Shown one piece after another: positions 43,736 to 53,670 of a stretch of 64,000 bases of DNA. Position 1 is the first letter of the stretch. Each line of letters begins with the position of its first letter. The notes under the pieces were generated by a model. The model did not search any database. It was not told where the DNA came from and worked only from the letters and a program-made list of their open reading frames with translations. This stretch comes from Propionibacterium sp. (lineage in GTDB: Bacteria; Actinomycetota; Actinomycetes; Propionibacteriales; Propionibacteriaceae). The DNA is taken from assembly GCA_012839035.1 (NCBI GenBank), contig DUOB01000131.1, positions 23,273 through 87,272 of the forward strand, written 5' to 3'. The position numbers and the translations under genes are program-made.

Positions 43736-45192
43736 GACGCAGTCACTTTCACGATGAGATCGACCCCTTCGCTGTCCACGACGACTCCTTCGACGATCGT
43801 CCCGATGGCGGGTGCGAAATCCAGCACGTCGCTGGCCACCAATTCGCAACTGCCGTCCACCTCAGGGCCCTGGTGCTCCGCGCGGCCCACGATGGCACCG
43901 TCGGAATCGACTTCCTCCACCAGCACCCGGACACGTTCTCCCAAGCGCTCCTCGGCGCGTTGATCGACCAGGTGATCCGCCAGATCGGCGATATGCGCGC
44001 GTCGCTCCTCAATGGTGTCTCGATCCAGCTTGTCGCTCAGGGACGCAGCCTCGGTGCTGTCCTCGTCGGAATATCCGAAGACTCCGATCGCGTCGAGGCG
44101 TGCCGCTTCGAGAAAGTCCTCCACGATCTGCACGTCGGCATCCGTTTCACCGGGGAAACCGAGGATGAAGTTGGAGCGGATCCCGGCCGTCGGGGCGACC
44201 CGGCGTACCGAATCGATCAGGCCCAGGAACTGTTCCGCATCACCGAACCGCCGCATCCGACGCAGCACCGGACCGGAGGCATGCTGGAACGACAGGTCGA
44301 AATAGGGCACGACCTTGTCGGTCGCCACCATCGCCTCGATGAGGCTGGGCCGGGTTTCGGCCGGCTGCAGATAGCTCACCCTGATCCACTCCAGCCCATC
44401 GATCCTGGACAGGTCGCCGAGAAGGGTTTCGAGGAGGCGGAGGTCGCCGAGGTCCTTGCCGTACGACGACGAATTCTCACTCACCAGGAAGATCTCCTTG
44501 ACCCCCTGGTCAGCGAGCCAGCGCGCTTCGGCGAGAACGTCGGTGGGCCGTCGCGAGAGGTACGCCCCCCGGAACGCCGGAATCGCACAGAAGGCACAGC
44601 GTCGGTCGCAACCGGAGGCCAGTTTGAGCGGCGCCATGGGTCCGGACTCGAGCCGTCGCCGCAGGACGCGGGCGCCATAGGCCTCACCCGCCTGGGCACC
44701 GACTGCGGCGTACTCATCCCCATGCCCCGGCACCGGAGTATGTCCACCGGAATGGCGGGCGACGGGGCTGAGGGGCAGGAGGGTACGCCGATCCCGCGGC
44801 ACGTGCGACTGATGCGCCTGGCCACCCATGATCGAGTTGAGCCGCTCGGCGATGTCCGCGTAGTCGTCGAAGCCGAGAACGGCATCCGTCTCGGTCAGTT
44901 CGCCGGCGAGCTCCTGGCCATAGCGCTCGGCCATGCAACCGACGGCCACGACCGCCTTGGCCCGGCCCTGGTCCTTGAGGTCCGCCGCAGCCATCAACGT
45001 ATTGATCGAATCCATCTTGGCGGCCTCGATGAACCCGCAGGTGTTCACCATCACTGCGTCGGCGTCGGCGGGTTCGTCGACCAGCCGGAACCCGCCGGCC
45101 TCGAGCCGCGCCGCGAGTTCCTCGGAGTCGACCTCGTTGCGTGCGCAGCCGAGAGTGACCAAGTGGACGGAGGTCAGGGTGTCGTCAGTCAT
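43732..45192 (-). CDS. rimO: Ribosomal protein S12 methylthiotransferase RimO
   Basis: Radical-SAM enzyme that methylthiolates Asp of ribosomal protein uS12. The 486-residue product has the UPF0004 cysteines ([27 protein letters not shown]), the radical-[11 protein letters not shown] and a TRAM domain. Between the two iron-sulfur parts is an actinobacterial insertion of about 60 residues (from [11 protein letters not shown]). The ATG at 45192 is followed at once by [20 protein letters not shown] lies about ten bases upstream. Confidence 0.95.
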   Translation of the reverse strand: MTDDTLTSVHLVTLGCARNEVDSEELAARLEAGGFRLVDEPADADAVMVNTCGFIEAAKMDSINTLMAAADLKDQGRAKAVVAVGCMAERYGQELAGELTETDAVLGFDDYADIAERLNSIMGGQAHQSHVPRDRRTLLPLSPVARHSGGHTPVPGHGDEYAAVGAQAGEAYGARVLRRRLESGPMAPLKLASGCDRRCAFCAIPAFRGAYLSRRPTDVLAEARWLADQGVKEIFLVSENSSSYGKDLGDLRLLETLLGDLSRIDGLEWIRVSYLQPAETRPSLIEAMVATDKVVPYFDLSFQHASGPVLRRMRRFGDAEQFLGLIDSVRRVAPTAGIRSNFILGFPGETDADVQIVEDFLEAARLDAIGVFGYSDEDSTEAASLSDKLDRDTIEERRAHIADLADHLVDQRAEERLGERVRVLVEEVDSDGAIVGRAEHQGPEVDGSCELVASDVLDFAPAIGTIVEGVVVDSEGVDLIVKVTAS

Positions 45193-45243
45193 CGTCGGCC
45201 ATTCTCCCACGTCCGGCCGGGTGCCGAGCCCCGCGTTCTGCTG

Positions 45244-47913
45244 TCAGGAGGCCTGCAGGTTCGCCATCACGTCATCAAGATCGTCCGGCTTGACCAGCAC
45301 CTCACGCGGCTTGGATCCCTCGGAGGGACCGACCACGCCCCGTGTCTCGAGGATGTCCATGAGTCGCCCTGCCTTGGCGAACCCGACCCGCAACTTGCGC
45401 TGCAGCATCGACGTTGACCCGAGCTGCAGGTTGACCACGAGTTGCACGGCTTCCAACACGAGCTCGAGGTCGTCACCGATGTCCTCGGCGACCTTCTTCT
45501 CGGCGCCGGCAGCGCCGGTCACGTTGTCCTCATAGGTCGGGGTGAGCTGCGCGGTGACGTGCTTGACGACCTCGCGGATCTCCTTCTCCCCCACCCACGA
45601 GCCCTGCACACGAACCGGCTTGCTCGACCCCATCGGGAGGAACAACCCATCGCCCTGCCCGACGAGCTTCTCCGCGCCCGGCTGGTCCAGGATGACCCGC
45701 GAATCGGTCATCGACGAGGTCGCGAACGCCAGCCGCGAGGGCACGTTCGCCTTGATCAGACCGGTCACGACATCCGTCGAGGGCCGCTGGGTCGCGAGCA
45801 CCAGATGGATGCCGGCAGCGCGGGCGAGCTGGGTGATCCGGACGATCGAGTCCTCCACGTCCCGGGGAGCGACCATCATCAGGTCGGCGAGCTCGTCCAC
45901 GACGACCAGCAGATAGGGATAGGGCGTCAGAACGCGCTCCGAGCCCTCGGGCGGCTGCACCGCCCCGGCCCGGACCCCCTTGTTGAAGTCGTCGACATGA
46001 CGGAAGCCATAGTTGGCCAGATCGTCATAGCGCATGTCCATCTCACGCACGACCCACTGCAGCGCCTCGGCGGCCTTCTTCGGGTTGGTGATGATCGGGG
46101 TCACCAGATGCGGAATGCCCTCATAGGCCGTCAGTTCGACCCGCTTCGGGTCAACCAGGAGCATCCGGACCTCATCGGGAGTGGACCGCATCATGATCGA
46201 GGTGATCAGCGAGTTGATGAACGACGACTTGCCCGAACCGGTCGCACCGGCGACCAGCAGGTGCGGCATCTTCGCCATGTTGGCGATCACGAAGCCGCCC
46301 TCGACGTCCTTGCCGAGCCCAACGGTCATCGGGTGATGGTCGTTGCGGGCGCGGGTGGACCGCAGGACGTCGCCCAGGGAAACGATCTCCTTGTCCGCGT
46401 TGGGGATCTCGATGCCGATCGCGGATTTGCCCGGGATCGGCGAGAGGATCCGCACGTCCTGGGAGGCGACGGCGTACGCAATGTTCTTGCTCAGCGCCGT
46501 CACGCGCTCGACCTTGACCGCGGGGCCGAGTTCGACCTCATAGCGGGTGACCGTGGGGCCACGCGTGTAACCCGTCACCGCGGCGTCCACGTTGAACTGG
46601 TCGAGCACATCGGTGAGGGCGTGGACGACCCCATCGTTCGCCGCGGTGCGGGCCTTGGGCACACTGCCGGACTTGAGCATGGCCGCGTCCGGCAGGACGT
46701 ATTGCACGTCCCCGGAAAGCTGCAATTGCTCCACGCGGGGCGGCATCGGCGAATGCACCGGCGCCTCGACCTCGCCCACCTCGGGCTCGGGCGTGTTTGC
46801 GCGCTTCGAGTCCTTGCGTTCACGCGGAAGGCCCGCGGTCACCTTCCCCTCGGGCTGCGGCGTGCCACGGCGACGGCCCGCGAGCGTCGGCTCCTCGTCC
46901 CCCAATGCCTCGATGTCGAAGACCCCGCCCGCCTCCTCGTTCGGCAGATTGCTCTCGACCGGCACCGGTGTTTGGGGAGCAGTGCGAGTACGCCGTTTGC
47001 GCGGCTTGGGCGTCTCGGGCTCCGGTTCGGTCTCTCGCGCACGTTCCCGCACGATCGGTGTCTCGTACGCCTCGTCGACCCCGTAGTCGAGGTCGGGGTC
47101 ATCGGCCTCTCGCTGGTCGCGGACAACGAGGCCACGGATGCGCTCCCCGAGCTCATAGAGCGGCATGCCCAGGATCACCAGCATCCCGAACAGCATCAGC
47201 AGCACGAGCAGGGGCACCGCGACATAGACGCTCAACAGATCGGCGAGCAGGCTTGATGAGATATAGCCGAGCATGCCGCCGGCGGTGCGCAACTTCTCCG
47301 GAGTTTCCGGGCGCGGGAGCCCGTGGGCGATGTTCACCAGGCCGAGGAGACCGAGCAGCATGGCGAGCCACCCGATGACCTGTCGTCCGGCGGGGCCGTT
47401 GCGCTCGGGGTGACGCAGCGTACGCCACGCCATCCAGCCGAACAGCAGGGGCGAGGCGAACGCCAACGTCCCGATGACGGTGCTGACTCCGGTGACGATG
47501 CCGGGGCCGACGGGGTCCGGGATGGACCACCAGAGCGACGCCGCGAGCACGATCGCAGCACCCAGCAGGAAGAGACCGGCACCGTCCCTGCGCAGCGCGG
47601 GATCGAGGTCGCGCGCCCCGTGCCCGATCGACCTGACCGCGCTGCCGATTCCGTGGGCGATGCCGCGGAACATCGCGATGATGCCGCGCGCAATCGTCTC
47701 CAGGAGGCCGCGCCGCGGCGGGCGGCGCTTGGCCGCCGGACGGCGTGCGGCCGGTTTGCGGCCCGCGGCCCCCTTGGTCGTGGACCGGGCAGCAGAACCG
47801 CCCCGGTTCGCGGGGCGGGAAGACGTCTTTTTGGTTCCGGACGGTCGCGGACGTGAACCCGACGCGGCGGTCGAGCTCCTGGTCCGCGCCGGGGAAGTCG
47901 CGCGGCTCGCCAT
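45244..47913 (-). CDS. ftsK: DNA translocase FtsK/SpoIIIE
   Basis: Septal DNA pump for chromosome segregation, 889 residues. An Arg/Ala/Pro-rich N-terminus (about 1-70) precedes four membrane segments (about 115-270), a charged linker, then the motor: [20 protein letters not shown], Walker [10 protein letters not shown], Walker [15 protein letters not shown], and the gamma winged-helix domain at the C-terminus ([21 protein letters not shown]). The ATG has TAGGGT six bases upstream and GGAGG inside that spacer. Leads into rimO-pgsA-cinA. Confidence 0.95.
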   Translation of the reverse strand: MASRATSPARTRSSTAASGSRPRPSGTKKTSSRPANRGGSAARSTTKGAAGRKPAARRPAAKRRPPRRGLLETIARGIIAMFRGIAHGIGSAVRSIGHGARDLDPALRRDGAGLFLLGAAIVLAASLWWSIPDPVGPGIVTGVSTVIGTLAFASPLLFGWMAWRTLRHPERNGPAGRQVIGWLAMLLGLLGLVNIAHGLPRPETPEKLRTAGGMLGYISSSLLADLLSVYVAVPLLVLLMLFGMLVILGMPLYELGERIRGLVVRDQREADDPDLDYGVDEAYETPIVRERARETEPEPETPKPRKRRTRTAPQTPVPVESNLPNEEAGGVFDIEALGDEEPTLAGRRRGTPQPEGKVTAGLPRERKDSKRANTPEPEVGEVEAPVHSPMPPRVEQLQLSGDVQYVLPDAAMLKSGSVPKARTAANDGVVHALTDVLDQFNVDAAVTGYTRGPTVTRYEVELGPAVKVERVTALSKNIAYAVASQDVRILSPIPGKSAIGIEIPNADKEIVSLGDVLRSTRARNDHHPMTVGLGKDVEGGFVIANMAKMPHLLVAGATGSGKSSFINSLITSIMMRSTPDEVRMLLVDPKRVELTAYEGIPHLVTPIITNPKKAAEALQWVVREMDMRYDDLANYGFRHVDDFNKGVRAGAVQPPEGSERVLTPYPYLLVVVDELADLMMVAPRDVEDSIVRITQLARAAGIHLVLATQRPSTDVVTGLIKANVPSRLAFATSSMTDSRVILDQPGAEKLVGQGDGLFLPMGSSKPVRVQGSWVGEKEIREVVKHVTAQLTPTYEDNVTGAAGAEKKVAEDIGDDLELVLEAVQLVVNLQLGSTSMLQRKLRVGFAKAGRLMDILETRGVVGPSEGSKPREVLVKPDDLDDVMANLQAS

Positions 47914-47919
47914 GCCTCC

Positions 47920-47925
47920 ACCCTA
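47920..47925 (-). promoter_or_regulatory. -10 box upstream of ftsK
   Basis: TAGGGT on the minus strand, six bases before the ATG. The spacer GGAGGC also looks like a ribosome site, so two readings are possible. Confidence 0.4.
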
Positions 47926-48016
47926 GGCGATACCGCGGAACGCGCTTGCCGTCCCACGCCGGAGACCCGTCCCGCGACCTGTGCGCGGGCGCTGAAGTCC
48001 CGCCGACCGGGCAGGT

Positions 48017-48988
48017 TCAGGAGCGGTGGAAATGGTCCCAGCCCGCACTGCCCTCCCACTCGGCTCCGTCCACCGTGACCGCCGGTTCACCGGCGCTCAC
48101 CTCACCGATCCGCACCCAGCCGGCCGGCAGCACCGCATCGGCAGGGAACGTCGCAGCGAAGGCGTGGTCCTCACCACCGGCGAGGACGAACGTCCACGGG
48201 TCCACCCCGATCGCTGCCGAGACTGCCTGCAATGGCTCCGGGAGGGTGAAGGCGGCCCGCTCGATGTTCATCCGTACGCCCGACGCCGCCGCCACATGGC
48301 CCAGATCCGCCAGCAGACCGTCGCTGACGTCGATCAGGGTCGTCGCCCCGGATGAGCGTGCCTCACCACCGGCCGAATAGATCACCTCCGGCACCTTGTA
48401 CGCCTCCACGAGCACCCGCGGGGACCGGAAACCCCGGCTCAGCACCCGCAGGCCGGCGGCGGACCAGCCCACCCGGCCCCGCAGCGCCACGACATCGCCG
48501 GGCCTGGCGCCCGACCGCAGGAGCGGCGGATGTCCGGCGAGATCACCCATGACCGTCAGCGCGAGGGTGACCACCGGACCGGCGGTGACGTCCCCGCCGA
48601 CCAGCGCGATGCCGGACTTGGCGGCCTCGATCTTCATGCCCTGGGTGCACTGTTTGGCCCAGGAGGCGGCCAGCTCGCCGGGGGCGCTGAACGCAATCAC
48701 AAGAGCCACGGGTCGGGATCCCATCGCGATCAGGTCCGCCACCGCGGCCGCCACCGCGCGCTGCCCGATCTCGTGGGGCAGCGACCAGTCGTGCCGGAAG
48801 TGCACGCCCTCCACGAACGTGTCGGTGGAGACGACGAGGTCCCCGTCGATGCGGACCACCGCACCATCGTCGCCGGGCCCGACGGGCACGCGGTCGTCGG
48901 CGGTGAGATCCGCGGTGATGCTGGCGATCAGCCCGAACTCACCCAGCTCACCGAGGCTGTTGGATTCGTTGGGGGACGGGGTCGGCAT
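48017..48988 (-). CDS. thiL: Thiamine-monophosphate kinase
   Basis: Phosphorylates thiamine monophosphate to the diphosphate cofactor. The 323-residue product has LGEFGLI, GPGDDGAVV, VSTDTFVEGVHFR, AVADLIAMGSRPVAL and LIDVSDGLLADLGH, all ThiL/PurM-type ATP and metal motifs. Three close starts exist; the ATG at 48988 is favoured because AGGAG lies six bases before it, while the ATG at 48994 abuts that site. Divergent from the Lrp-domain gene. Confidence 0.94.
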   Translation of the reverse strand: MPTPSPNESNSLGELGEFGLIASITADLTADDRVPVGPGDDGAVVRIDGDLVVSTDTFVEGVHFRHDWSLPHEIGQRAVAAAVADLIAMGSRPVALVIAFSAPGELAASWAKQCTQGMKIEAAKSGIALVGGDVTAGPVVTLALTVMGDLAGHPPLLRSGARPGDVVALRGRVGWSAAGLRVLSRGFRSPRVLVEAYKVPEVIYSAGGEARSSGATTLIDVSDGLLADLGHVAAASGVRMNIERAAFTLPEPLQAVSAAIGVDPWTFVLAGGEDHAFAATFPADAVLPAGWVRIGEVSAGEPAVTVDGAEWEGSAGWDHFHRS

Positions 48989-49085
48989 GGGCATCTCCTG
49001 GGGTCGCGGGTCTTTGCAGGGGTCCACTGGGGGGACGGCGACAAGGTACCGTGACCGCAAGATCCGAACCCCGAGGAGACGACCG

Positions 49086-49322
49086 ATGACAGTCAAGGCC
49101 TACATCCTGGTCCAGACCACGGTGGGGAAGGCGGCCGAGGTGGCCCGCCAGATCCGCCTCATCGAAGGGGTGCTCCTCGCGGAGGACGTCACCGGCCCCT
49201 ATGACGTGATCGTCAGCGTCGAGGCGGACGGTGTCGACAAGCTCGGCCAGCTGGTCGTCGCGCGCGTGCAGGCCGTCCCGGGCATCACCCGCACGGTCAC
49301 CTGCCCTGTCGTCACGTTCTGA
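49086..49322 (+). CDS. Stand-alone Lrp/AsnC ligand-binding (RAM) domain protein
   Basis: 78-residue protein consisting only of the regulation-of-amino-acid-metabolism domain: VKAYILVQTTVGKAAEVARQI, DVTGPYDVIVSVEADG, VQAVPGITRTVTCPVV. It lacks the helix-turn-helix of full Lrp proteins, so it may act as a ligand sensor or by mixing with full-length family members. GAGGAG lies about six bases before the ATG. In actinobacteria this small gene is commonly found next to thiL and ddl, as here. Confidence 0.88.
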   Translation: MTVKAYILVQTTVGKAAEVARQIRLIEGVLLAEDVTGPYDVIVSVEADGVDKLGQLVVARVQAVPGITRTVTCPVVTF

Positions 49323-49334
49323 CGGGGTACGCAG

Positions 49335-49790
49335 GTGAGACTCCACCGTGTCGTCGCCCTCACCGCTGCCATGGCTGTTCCGCTGCTCGCCGCCTGCGCG
49401 GGCCCGGTGTCCGTCACCGAACCGGACGTGGACCCGGCCACGCGGCAACTCTGCGAACGCATCGTCGGCGACCTGCCGCGTACGGTCCTCAACTCCCCCC
49501 AGCGGGACACGACTGGCACGATCAGCGCGGCGTGGGGCACGCCCCCGATCACGCTCACCTGTGGCGTGGCCGAGCCTGCGGCGATGGAGACGGACACCCG
49601 TTGTTTCGAGGTCAACGGGGTCGGCTGGTTCGCCGAGGAGGGCGAGGGCGGTTGGTTGTTCACGACGATCGGGCGTGAGGTGCGGATTCAGATGGGGGTG
49701 CCGAACAAGTACGCCCCGGAGGCCGACGCCCTCGTCGATGTCGCGGAGGCCATCAACACCCACAACACCGAGCACACCCCCTGCCTCTGA
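49335..49790 (+). CDS. DUF3515 lipoprotein
   Basis: 151-residue secreted lipoprotein: signal peptide with lipobox LLAAC, then the DUF3515 domain (PATRQLCERIVGDLP, TAAWG-like ISAAWGTPPITLTCGV, GVGWFAEE, GREVRIQMGVPNKY). Four or more cysteines outside. Family is actinobacterial and usually neighbours ddl, of unknown function. GTG start, 12 bases after the Lrp-domain gene; weak ribosome site. Ends 32 bases from the convergent ddl. Confidence 0.88.
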   Translation: MRLHRVVALTAAMAVPLLAACAGPVSVTEPDVDPATRQLCERIVGDLPRTVLNSPQRDTTGTISAAWGTPPITLTCGVAEPAAMETDTRCFEVNGVGWFAEEGEGGWLFTTIGREVRIQMGVPNKYAPEADALVDVAEAINTHNTEHTPCL

Positions 49791-49822
49791 GTGGGGCGCC
49801 CGGAAGGGACAGCCGGACGCGT

Positions 49823-50941
49823 TCAGCGCAATCCGAGCGGTCTGTTCAGCGCCAGGTGAATGAGCCGCGCGATCAACTCCGGATAGGCCAGACCGGAGTG
49901 CTCCCACATGCGCGGGAACATCGACAGCGCCGTGAACCCGGGCATGGTGTTGATCTCGTTGATCGACACGTCACCGGTCCGGCTGACGAAGAAGTCGACC
50001 CGGGCCAGCCCTTCGCCGTCGAGGGCGTGGAAGGCCCGCACCGCGAGCTCCCGCACCCGGTCGGCGATCTCGGGCAGAATGTCGGCCGGAACGTCGAGGC
50101 TGACCTGTTCATCAGGCAGATATTTGGCCTCGAAGTCATAGAAGCCGTCCTCGGTATGCATGCGGATCTCCGCCGGCACCGAGGCCTCGGCCAGCCCTCC
50201 GTCGAGCGCACCGAGCACCCCGCATTCGATCTCCCGACAGTCGATGAACCCCTGCTCGACCAACACCTTGGGATCGAACTCGCGGGCCGTCTCGATGGCC
50301 GCCTCGACGTCCTCGAGCCGCTCGACGCGGGTGATCCCCATCGACGACCCGCCCCGGGCCGGCTTCACGTAGACCGGAAAGTGGAGGGAGGCCACCGCAT
50401 CCAGCGTGGCCGCGGGATCCGCGGCCCACTCGCGCGGGCTGATCGCCACATACGGGCCGATCGGCAGGCCCTGGGCCTCGAACACCAGCTTCATGAGGTG
50501 CTTGTCCATGCCGATGGCGCTCGCCGCGACACCGGAGCCGACATAGCGTACGCCGGCCATCTCGAACAGCCCCTGAATGGTGCCGTCCTCGCCGAACGGG
50601 CCGTGCAACAGGGCGAGTGCCACGTCGACGGGTCGCGGATCGATGAGCCGGTCACCGTCGCGGAGCACGAGCTCCGCACCCTCGGCACCCCTGTGCAGGA
50701 TCGCCTCGGGCCGGTTCTCGGAGAGTTCCGGGAGCACCTTGTCGACGACCTTGAGGTCGCGGATCTCCTCCACCGGCACGTGCACCCACCGGCCAGTGCG
50801 GGTGATGCCGATCCCCACGACCCGGAATTGTTGCGGGTCGATGGCCCGCGCCACGCTGGCAGCGGTCAGACAGGAGATCTGGTGTTCGCTGGAGTCTCCG
50901 CCGAAGACGATCGCGACGGTCGGGATGTCGGTGTTTCGCAC
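49823..50941 (-). CDS. ddl: D-alanine--D-alanine ligase
   Basis: ATP-grasp enzyme making the D-Ala-D-Ala dipeptide for peptidoglycan. The 372-residue product has VFGGDSSEHQISCLTA, HGPFGEDGTIQG, KPARGGSSMGI, VEQGFIDCREIECGVLG and the C-terminal EINTMPGFTALSMFPRMW. GTG start six bases after TAGGGT. In many relatives gpsA lies directly upstream; here the catabolic insert lies between. Confidence 0.95.
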   Translation of the reverse strand: MRNTDIPTVAIVFGGDSSEHQISCLTAASVARAIDPQQFRVVGIGITRTGRWVHVPVEEIRDLKVVDKVLPELSENRPEAILHRGAEGAELVLRDGDRLIDPRPVDVALALLHGPFGEDGTIQGLFEMAGVRYVGSGVAASAIGMDKHLMKLVFEAQGLPIGPYVAISPREWAADPAATLDAVASLHFPVYVKPARGGSSMGITRVERLEDVEAAIETAREFDPKVLVEQGFIDCREIECGVLGALDGGLAEASVPAEIRMHTEDGFYDFEAKYLPDEQVSLDVPADILPEIADRVRELAVRAFHALDGEGLARVDFFVSRTGDVSINEINTMPGFTALSMFPRMWEHSGLAYPELIARLIHLALNRPLGLR

Positions 50942-50947
50942 GGGGCG

Positions 50948-50953
50948 ACCCTA
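50948..50953 (-). promoter_or_regulatory. -10 box of leaderless ddl promoter
   Basis: TAGGGT on the minus strand, six bases before the GTG start of ddl. It coincides with the last codons of the hydrolase remnant, so the insert may have ended exactly at the ddl promoter. Confidence 0.5.
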
Positions 50954-51157
50954 CGGCACCAGCACGCTGACGCGCGTACGCATGCCGGCGTGGCCCGCCC
51001 CGCGGGGGGACGGGACCTCGCCGTCAGTTTCCCGGGCGAGGAAACCCCGCCCGAGCCGGTTGCACTCCTCGGCGTGCTCGGTCTGTGGCCAGTGCCCGCA
51101 CCGATCGGGTGGCATCCCCACCGTCGATTGCGATGACGACCGAGCGAGGAGCATCAG
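50951..51157 (-). pseudogene. Remnant of an alpha/beta-hydrolase gene (C-terminal end)
   Basis: The 216-base gap between ddl and the ferredoxin gene reads, on the minus strand, as the end of an alpha/beta hydrolase. One frame has APRSVVIAID; the adjacent frame has DRCGHWPQTEHAEECNRLGRGFLARE, matching the catalytic-His box (CGHWpq-E-PeeF) of meta-cleavage-type hydrolases. No start, nucleophile elbow or acid remain, and a frame change splits the piece. It looks like a decayed catabolic gene that followed the dioxygenase operon. Short, so tentative. Confidence 0.5.
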
Positions 51158-51514
51158 TCAGGTCGCCTGGGTCCCGGCACCGTCCGCGGGGACGCCCACG
51201 TGCAACCAGATTTCGTCCCCCCGCAACTCCACCTTGTGTGTCCGTGCCGGTTGGCTGGCCGGCAGGCACAACGCGGCGCCCGTGCACAACGAGAACTTCG
51301 CGGCGTGGATGGGGCACTCGACCTCATCGCCCTCGATCCAGCCATCACCCAGCGATGCTTCCTCGTGGGTGCAGGTGTCATTGAGCGCATAGTATTTGCC
51401 GTCGGAGAAAAAGATGGCGATGGCATCGTTGTTGCCGGTTTGCTCGGCCGACAGGATGAGCGCCTCTTCGTCCTCGATGTCACCGACATTGGCTACTTTG
51501 ATCACATTGGTCAT
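51158..51514 (-). CDS. Rieske [2Fe-2S] ferredoxin of a ring-hydroxylating dioxygenase
   Basis: 118-residue Rieske-type ferredoxin that would pass electrons to the dioxygenase. Cluster ligands: CTHEEASLGDG and CPIHAAKFSL, i.e. C-x-H and C-x2-H with about 17 residues between. No signal peptide, so cytoplasmic and soluble. ATG at 51514 opens MTNVIKVANVGDI; AGAAGTG upstream is a modest ribosome site. It follows the beta-subunit gene by 38 bases. A reductase gene is not adjacent. Confidence 0.92.
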   Translation of the reverse strand: MTNVIKVANVGDIEDEEALILSAEQTGNNDAIAIFFSDGKYYALNDTCTHEEASLGDGWIEGDEVECPIHAAKFSLCTGAALCLPASQPARTHKVELRGDEIWLHVGVPADGAGTQAT

Positions 51515-51552
51515 ATCACTTCTTTCATCAAGCGCTGCGAATCCGTGGGGAA

Positions 51553-52101
51553 TCAATAGAAAAGTGTCAAGTTCTTGATCAGGATCGTGGCCATGTCGAA
51601 CAGGATCCGGCGTTCGCTGATCTCATAGCCCCATTCGGATTCCGGTGCACGACGGATGGTATCGGTGCGCTCACCGGTGATGAAGTCCTGCGAACGCTGG
51701 CCCTGGGAGCGATAAGCCATGAAGTTGGATCGCACCGTGAACTCGCCGTCCCCGGCCCCCTTGCTCACGCGCACATTGGTGACCAGGTGCCGGGCCCGGG
51801 AGGGCGGCGCCTCACCCCATGCCTGATCCGTCATCAGCCGGTCGACCCGCTGCTTGAGCTGAGCCTTGTTCTCCTCGAAATAGACCGCGGTCCCGAATTT
51901 GGAGATCCGCTCAGCGCGTTCGCGCGGAAGCCGGTCGAGCTGGGTGGGGGCCCAATACATGCAGTCCTCGGCAAAGAAGTCCAGCCACTTGGGCCACTGC
52001 CAATCATCGAGGACCTGCACTTCCTCGAACAGGAAGCGCGCGATCGCGCGTTCGTCCGCGGGATCCACCTCGGCCAGGATCCTGGTGATGTTGTCCGTCA
52101 T
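51553..52101 (-). CDS. Ring-hydroxylating dioxygenase, beta (small) subunit
   Basis: Structural small subunit, 182 residues, of the NTF2-like fold: RFLFEEVQVLDDWQWPKWLDFFAEDCMYWAP, RARHLVTNVRV, ERRILFDMATI-LIKNLTLFY. It lacks metal ligands, as expected for beta subunits. ATG at 52101 chosen: AAGAGG lies eight bases upstream and family sequence starts directly. Translated 44 bases after the alpha subunit gene, forming an alpha-beta-ferredoxin operon. Confidence 0.92.
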   Translation of the reverse strand: MTDNITRILAEVDPADERAIARFLFEEVQVLDDWQWPKWLDFFAEDCMYWAPTQLDRLPRERAERISKFGTAVYFEENKAQLKQRVDRLMTDQAWGEAPPSRARHLVTNVRVSKGAGDGEFTVRSNFMAYRSQGQRSQDFITGERTDTIRRAPESEWGYEISERRILFDMATILIKNLTLFY

Positions 52102-52145
52102 GTCGATAACCTCTTCGGATGTTCGTCGTGGTGAGTTGTTGACGC

Positions 52146-53462
52146 TCAGGACGTGGGTCCCATGCGGTGCTCGTCGCGGAGCCGCCTGAGTTCCTGCCAG
52201 TTTTCGGCGTTCATCATGTCTTGATAGGTGCGCCACATGTTGATCGCCGCGTTGTCGGAGAACACGTGAGCGCTGCTGCCACCCGGATAGGGGCCCTCAT
52301 CCCATTGAATCGGCGCGCCGATCATCTGATAGGCCAGCCCGGATTCGCGCGCCATGCTGCCCTTGAGCACCTGCTGGATTTCCTCCCAGTTGAGCGCATC
52401 GTCCCCCTCGAACATGCCGCCCGGGGTGAACGTGCGCATGACATCGCGGCGGATCGAATCCTTGATGTCGGCCGGTGCTTCAGCCGGGACGAAGGTCCAG
52501 GCCCAGATCTCCTGTTCATTCGGACCGCGTGGGTGGGTGACGCGGATGGTGTAGTTGCCGAGCACCATGAAAGTCGGCCAGATGTTGAGGTGGCCACGCA
52601 CCTCGCGGTCATCACCGAGCCGGCGCGCGATCATCGAGGCAATCTCCGGCTGGGCCTCCCAGCGCTGCATGGCCTGGCCGGTGTTGGGCACCTCGGCACC
52701 CTTCTCCCCATACCAGGCCCCACCATGGCCATAGTCGGAGAAGAACTGGCGACCCACTGGGTTCTCGCCGCGCTTGGTCCGGTCCGCAGCGTCCGATCCC
52801 TTGTTCAGCACCTGCGCCGCCGACACATGGCTGATCTCGGAGTGCTGCATGTCGGAGGTCGGCTGCTCGGCCATGAACTTCCAGTTGTTCGGCAGCACCC
52901 AGCGATGCAGCGCGACCGCCTCCATGCCGCCGTCCCAGCGGTCGATATAGCCGTCAAGATAGTATTTGGCGCTCCCGAGGTACTCCTCGAAGTCCGGTGC
53001 ATCCTCGTCCCACGTGCCGAACCAAAAGCCCTTGTAGTTCTCCAGCCGAGGCACCTGGCGGGCCCCGAAGTCCTTGCGGTCGAATGACTCGGGATAGGCC
53101 GTGTCCTGCCGGGGCACCTGGAGCAGGCTGCCGTCAAGGTCATAGGCCCAGCCATGGAAGCTGCACATGAATGATTTCGCTTTGCCTTTGTCCACGCGAC
53201 AAATCCGCATGCCGCGGTGGCGGCACTGGTTGAGGAAAGCCTTGACAGACCCGTCTTTCTGACGAACGACGAGAACCGGGTCCTCACCAATGTAGTTCTG
53301 AATGAAATCCCCCCTCTTGGGGATCATCGAATCGTGGGCGAGGAAATTCCACGCCCGTCGCCATACCCTGTCCAACTCCTGCTGATAGATCTCCTCATCG
53401 GTGAAGACGTGGCCGCTCAGCGAGCCGTTGTCCATGTCCATCAGCGTATTGATGTCAGCCAT
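52146..53462 (-). CDS. Ring-hydroxylating dioxygenase, alpha (Rieske) subunit
   Basis: Catalytic subunit, 438 residues, that would cis-dihydroxylate an aromatic ring. Rieske ligands: CRHRGMRIC (C-x-H) and CSFHGW (C-x2-H). The mononuclear iron site is NNWKFMAEQPTSDMQHSEISH: two His plus a later Asp, with AEQ in place of the common AEN. The ATG at 53462 has AAAGGAG five bases upstream. First gene of the leftward operon, controlled from the operator-rich gap before the TetR gene. Substrate unknown; closest in style to biphenyl/phenylpropionate-type enzymes. Confidence 0.93.
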   Translation of the reverse strand: MADINTLMDMDNGSLSGHVFTDEEIYQQELDRVWRRAWNFLAHDSMIPKRGDFIQNYIGEDPVLVVRQKDGSVKAFLNQCRHRGMRICRVDKGKAKSFMCSFHGWAYDLDGSLLQVPRQDTAYPESFDRKDFGARQVPRLENYKGFWFGTWDEDAPDFEEYLGSAKYYLDGYIDRWDGGMEAVALHRWVLPNNWKFMAEQPTSDMQHSEISHVSAAQVLNKGSDAADRTKRGENPVGRQFFSDYGHGGAWYGEKGAEVPNTGQAMQRWEAQPEIASMIARRLGDDREVRGHLNIWPTFMVLGNYTIRVTHPRGPNEQEIWAWTFVPAEAPADIKDSIRRDVMRTFTPGGMFEGDDALNWEEIQQVLKGSMARESGLAYQMIGAPIQWDEGPYPGGSSAHVFSDNAAINMWRTYQDMMNAENWQELRRLRDEHRMGPTS

Positions 53463-53548
53463 CAAGACTCCTTTGTCATCCTCCGGGCGGGCGCCGACGG
53501 CGCCAGGAATGGTCGGGGCCGACCCGCTTGTCCGATCGGCCACGTCAA

Positions 53549-53636
53549 CTTGAGCGGTTACTCAAGCAAGGTCAACGATAGGTCACGAAAGTTTCTTGAG
53601 CAAGTGATCAAGTCATTTGATTGAGTGCGGACTCAA
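53549..53636. promoter_or_regulatory. Triplicated TetR operator (TTGAG-N6-CTCAA)
   Basis: Three copies of an inverted repeat stand in the 208-base gap between the dioxygenase operon and the TetR gene. Copy 1, 53549-53566, is CTTGAG-CGGTTA-CTCAAG. Copy 2, 53596-53611, is TTGAG-N6-ATCAA with one mismatch. Copy 3, 53621-53636, is TTGAG-TGCGGA-CTCAA. Centres are 46 and 25 bases apart. Copy 2 covers the -35 of the dioxygenase promoter and copy 1 lies at its transcription start. Confidence 0.7.
53575..53603 (-). promoter_or_regulatory. Promoter of dioxygenase operon
   Basis: TTGCTC (-35, 53598-53603) and TATCGT (-10, 53575-53580) on the minus strand, 17 bases apart, leading leftward into the alpha-subunit gene. 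The -35 is inside operator copy 2, which fits repression by the divergent TetR protein. Confidence 0.5.
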
Positions 53637-53670
53637 GATCGAATACGGTGAGCCAACGAGGAGGCGGATA

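Noticed and set aside
45442..47256. 604-codon plus-strand frame opposite ftsK
   Set aside because: Composition (His, Arg, Asp rich) is that of an antisense frame, and ftsK motifs occupy the other strand.
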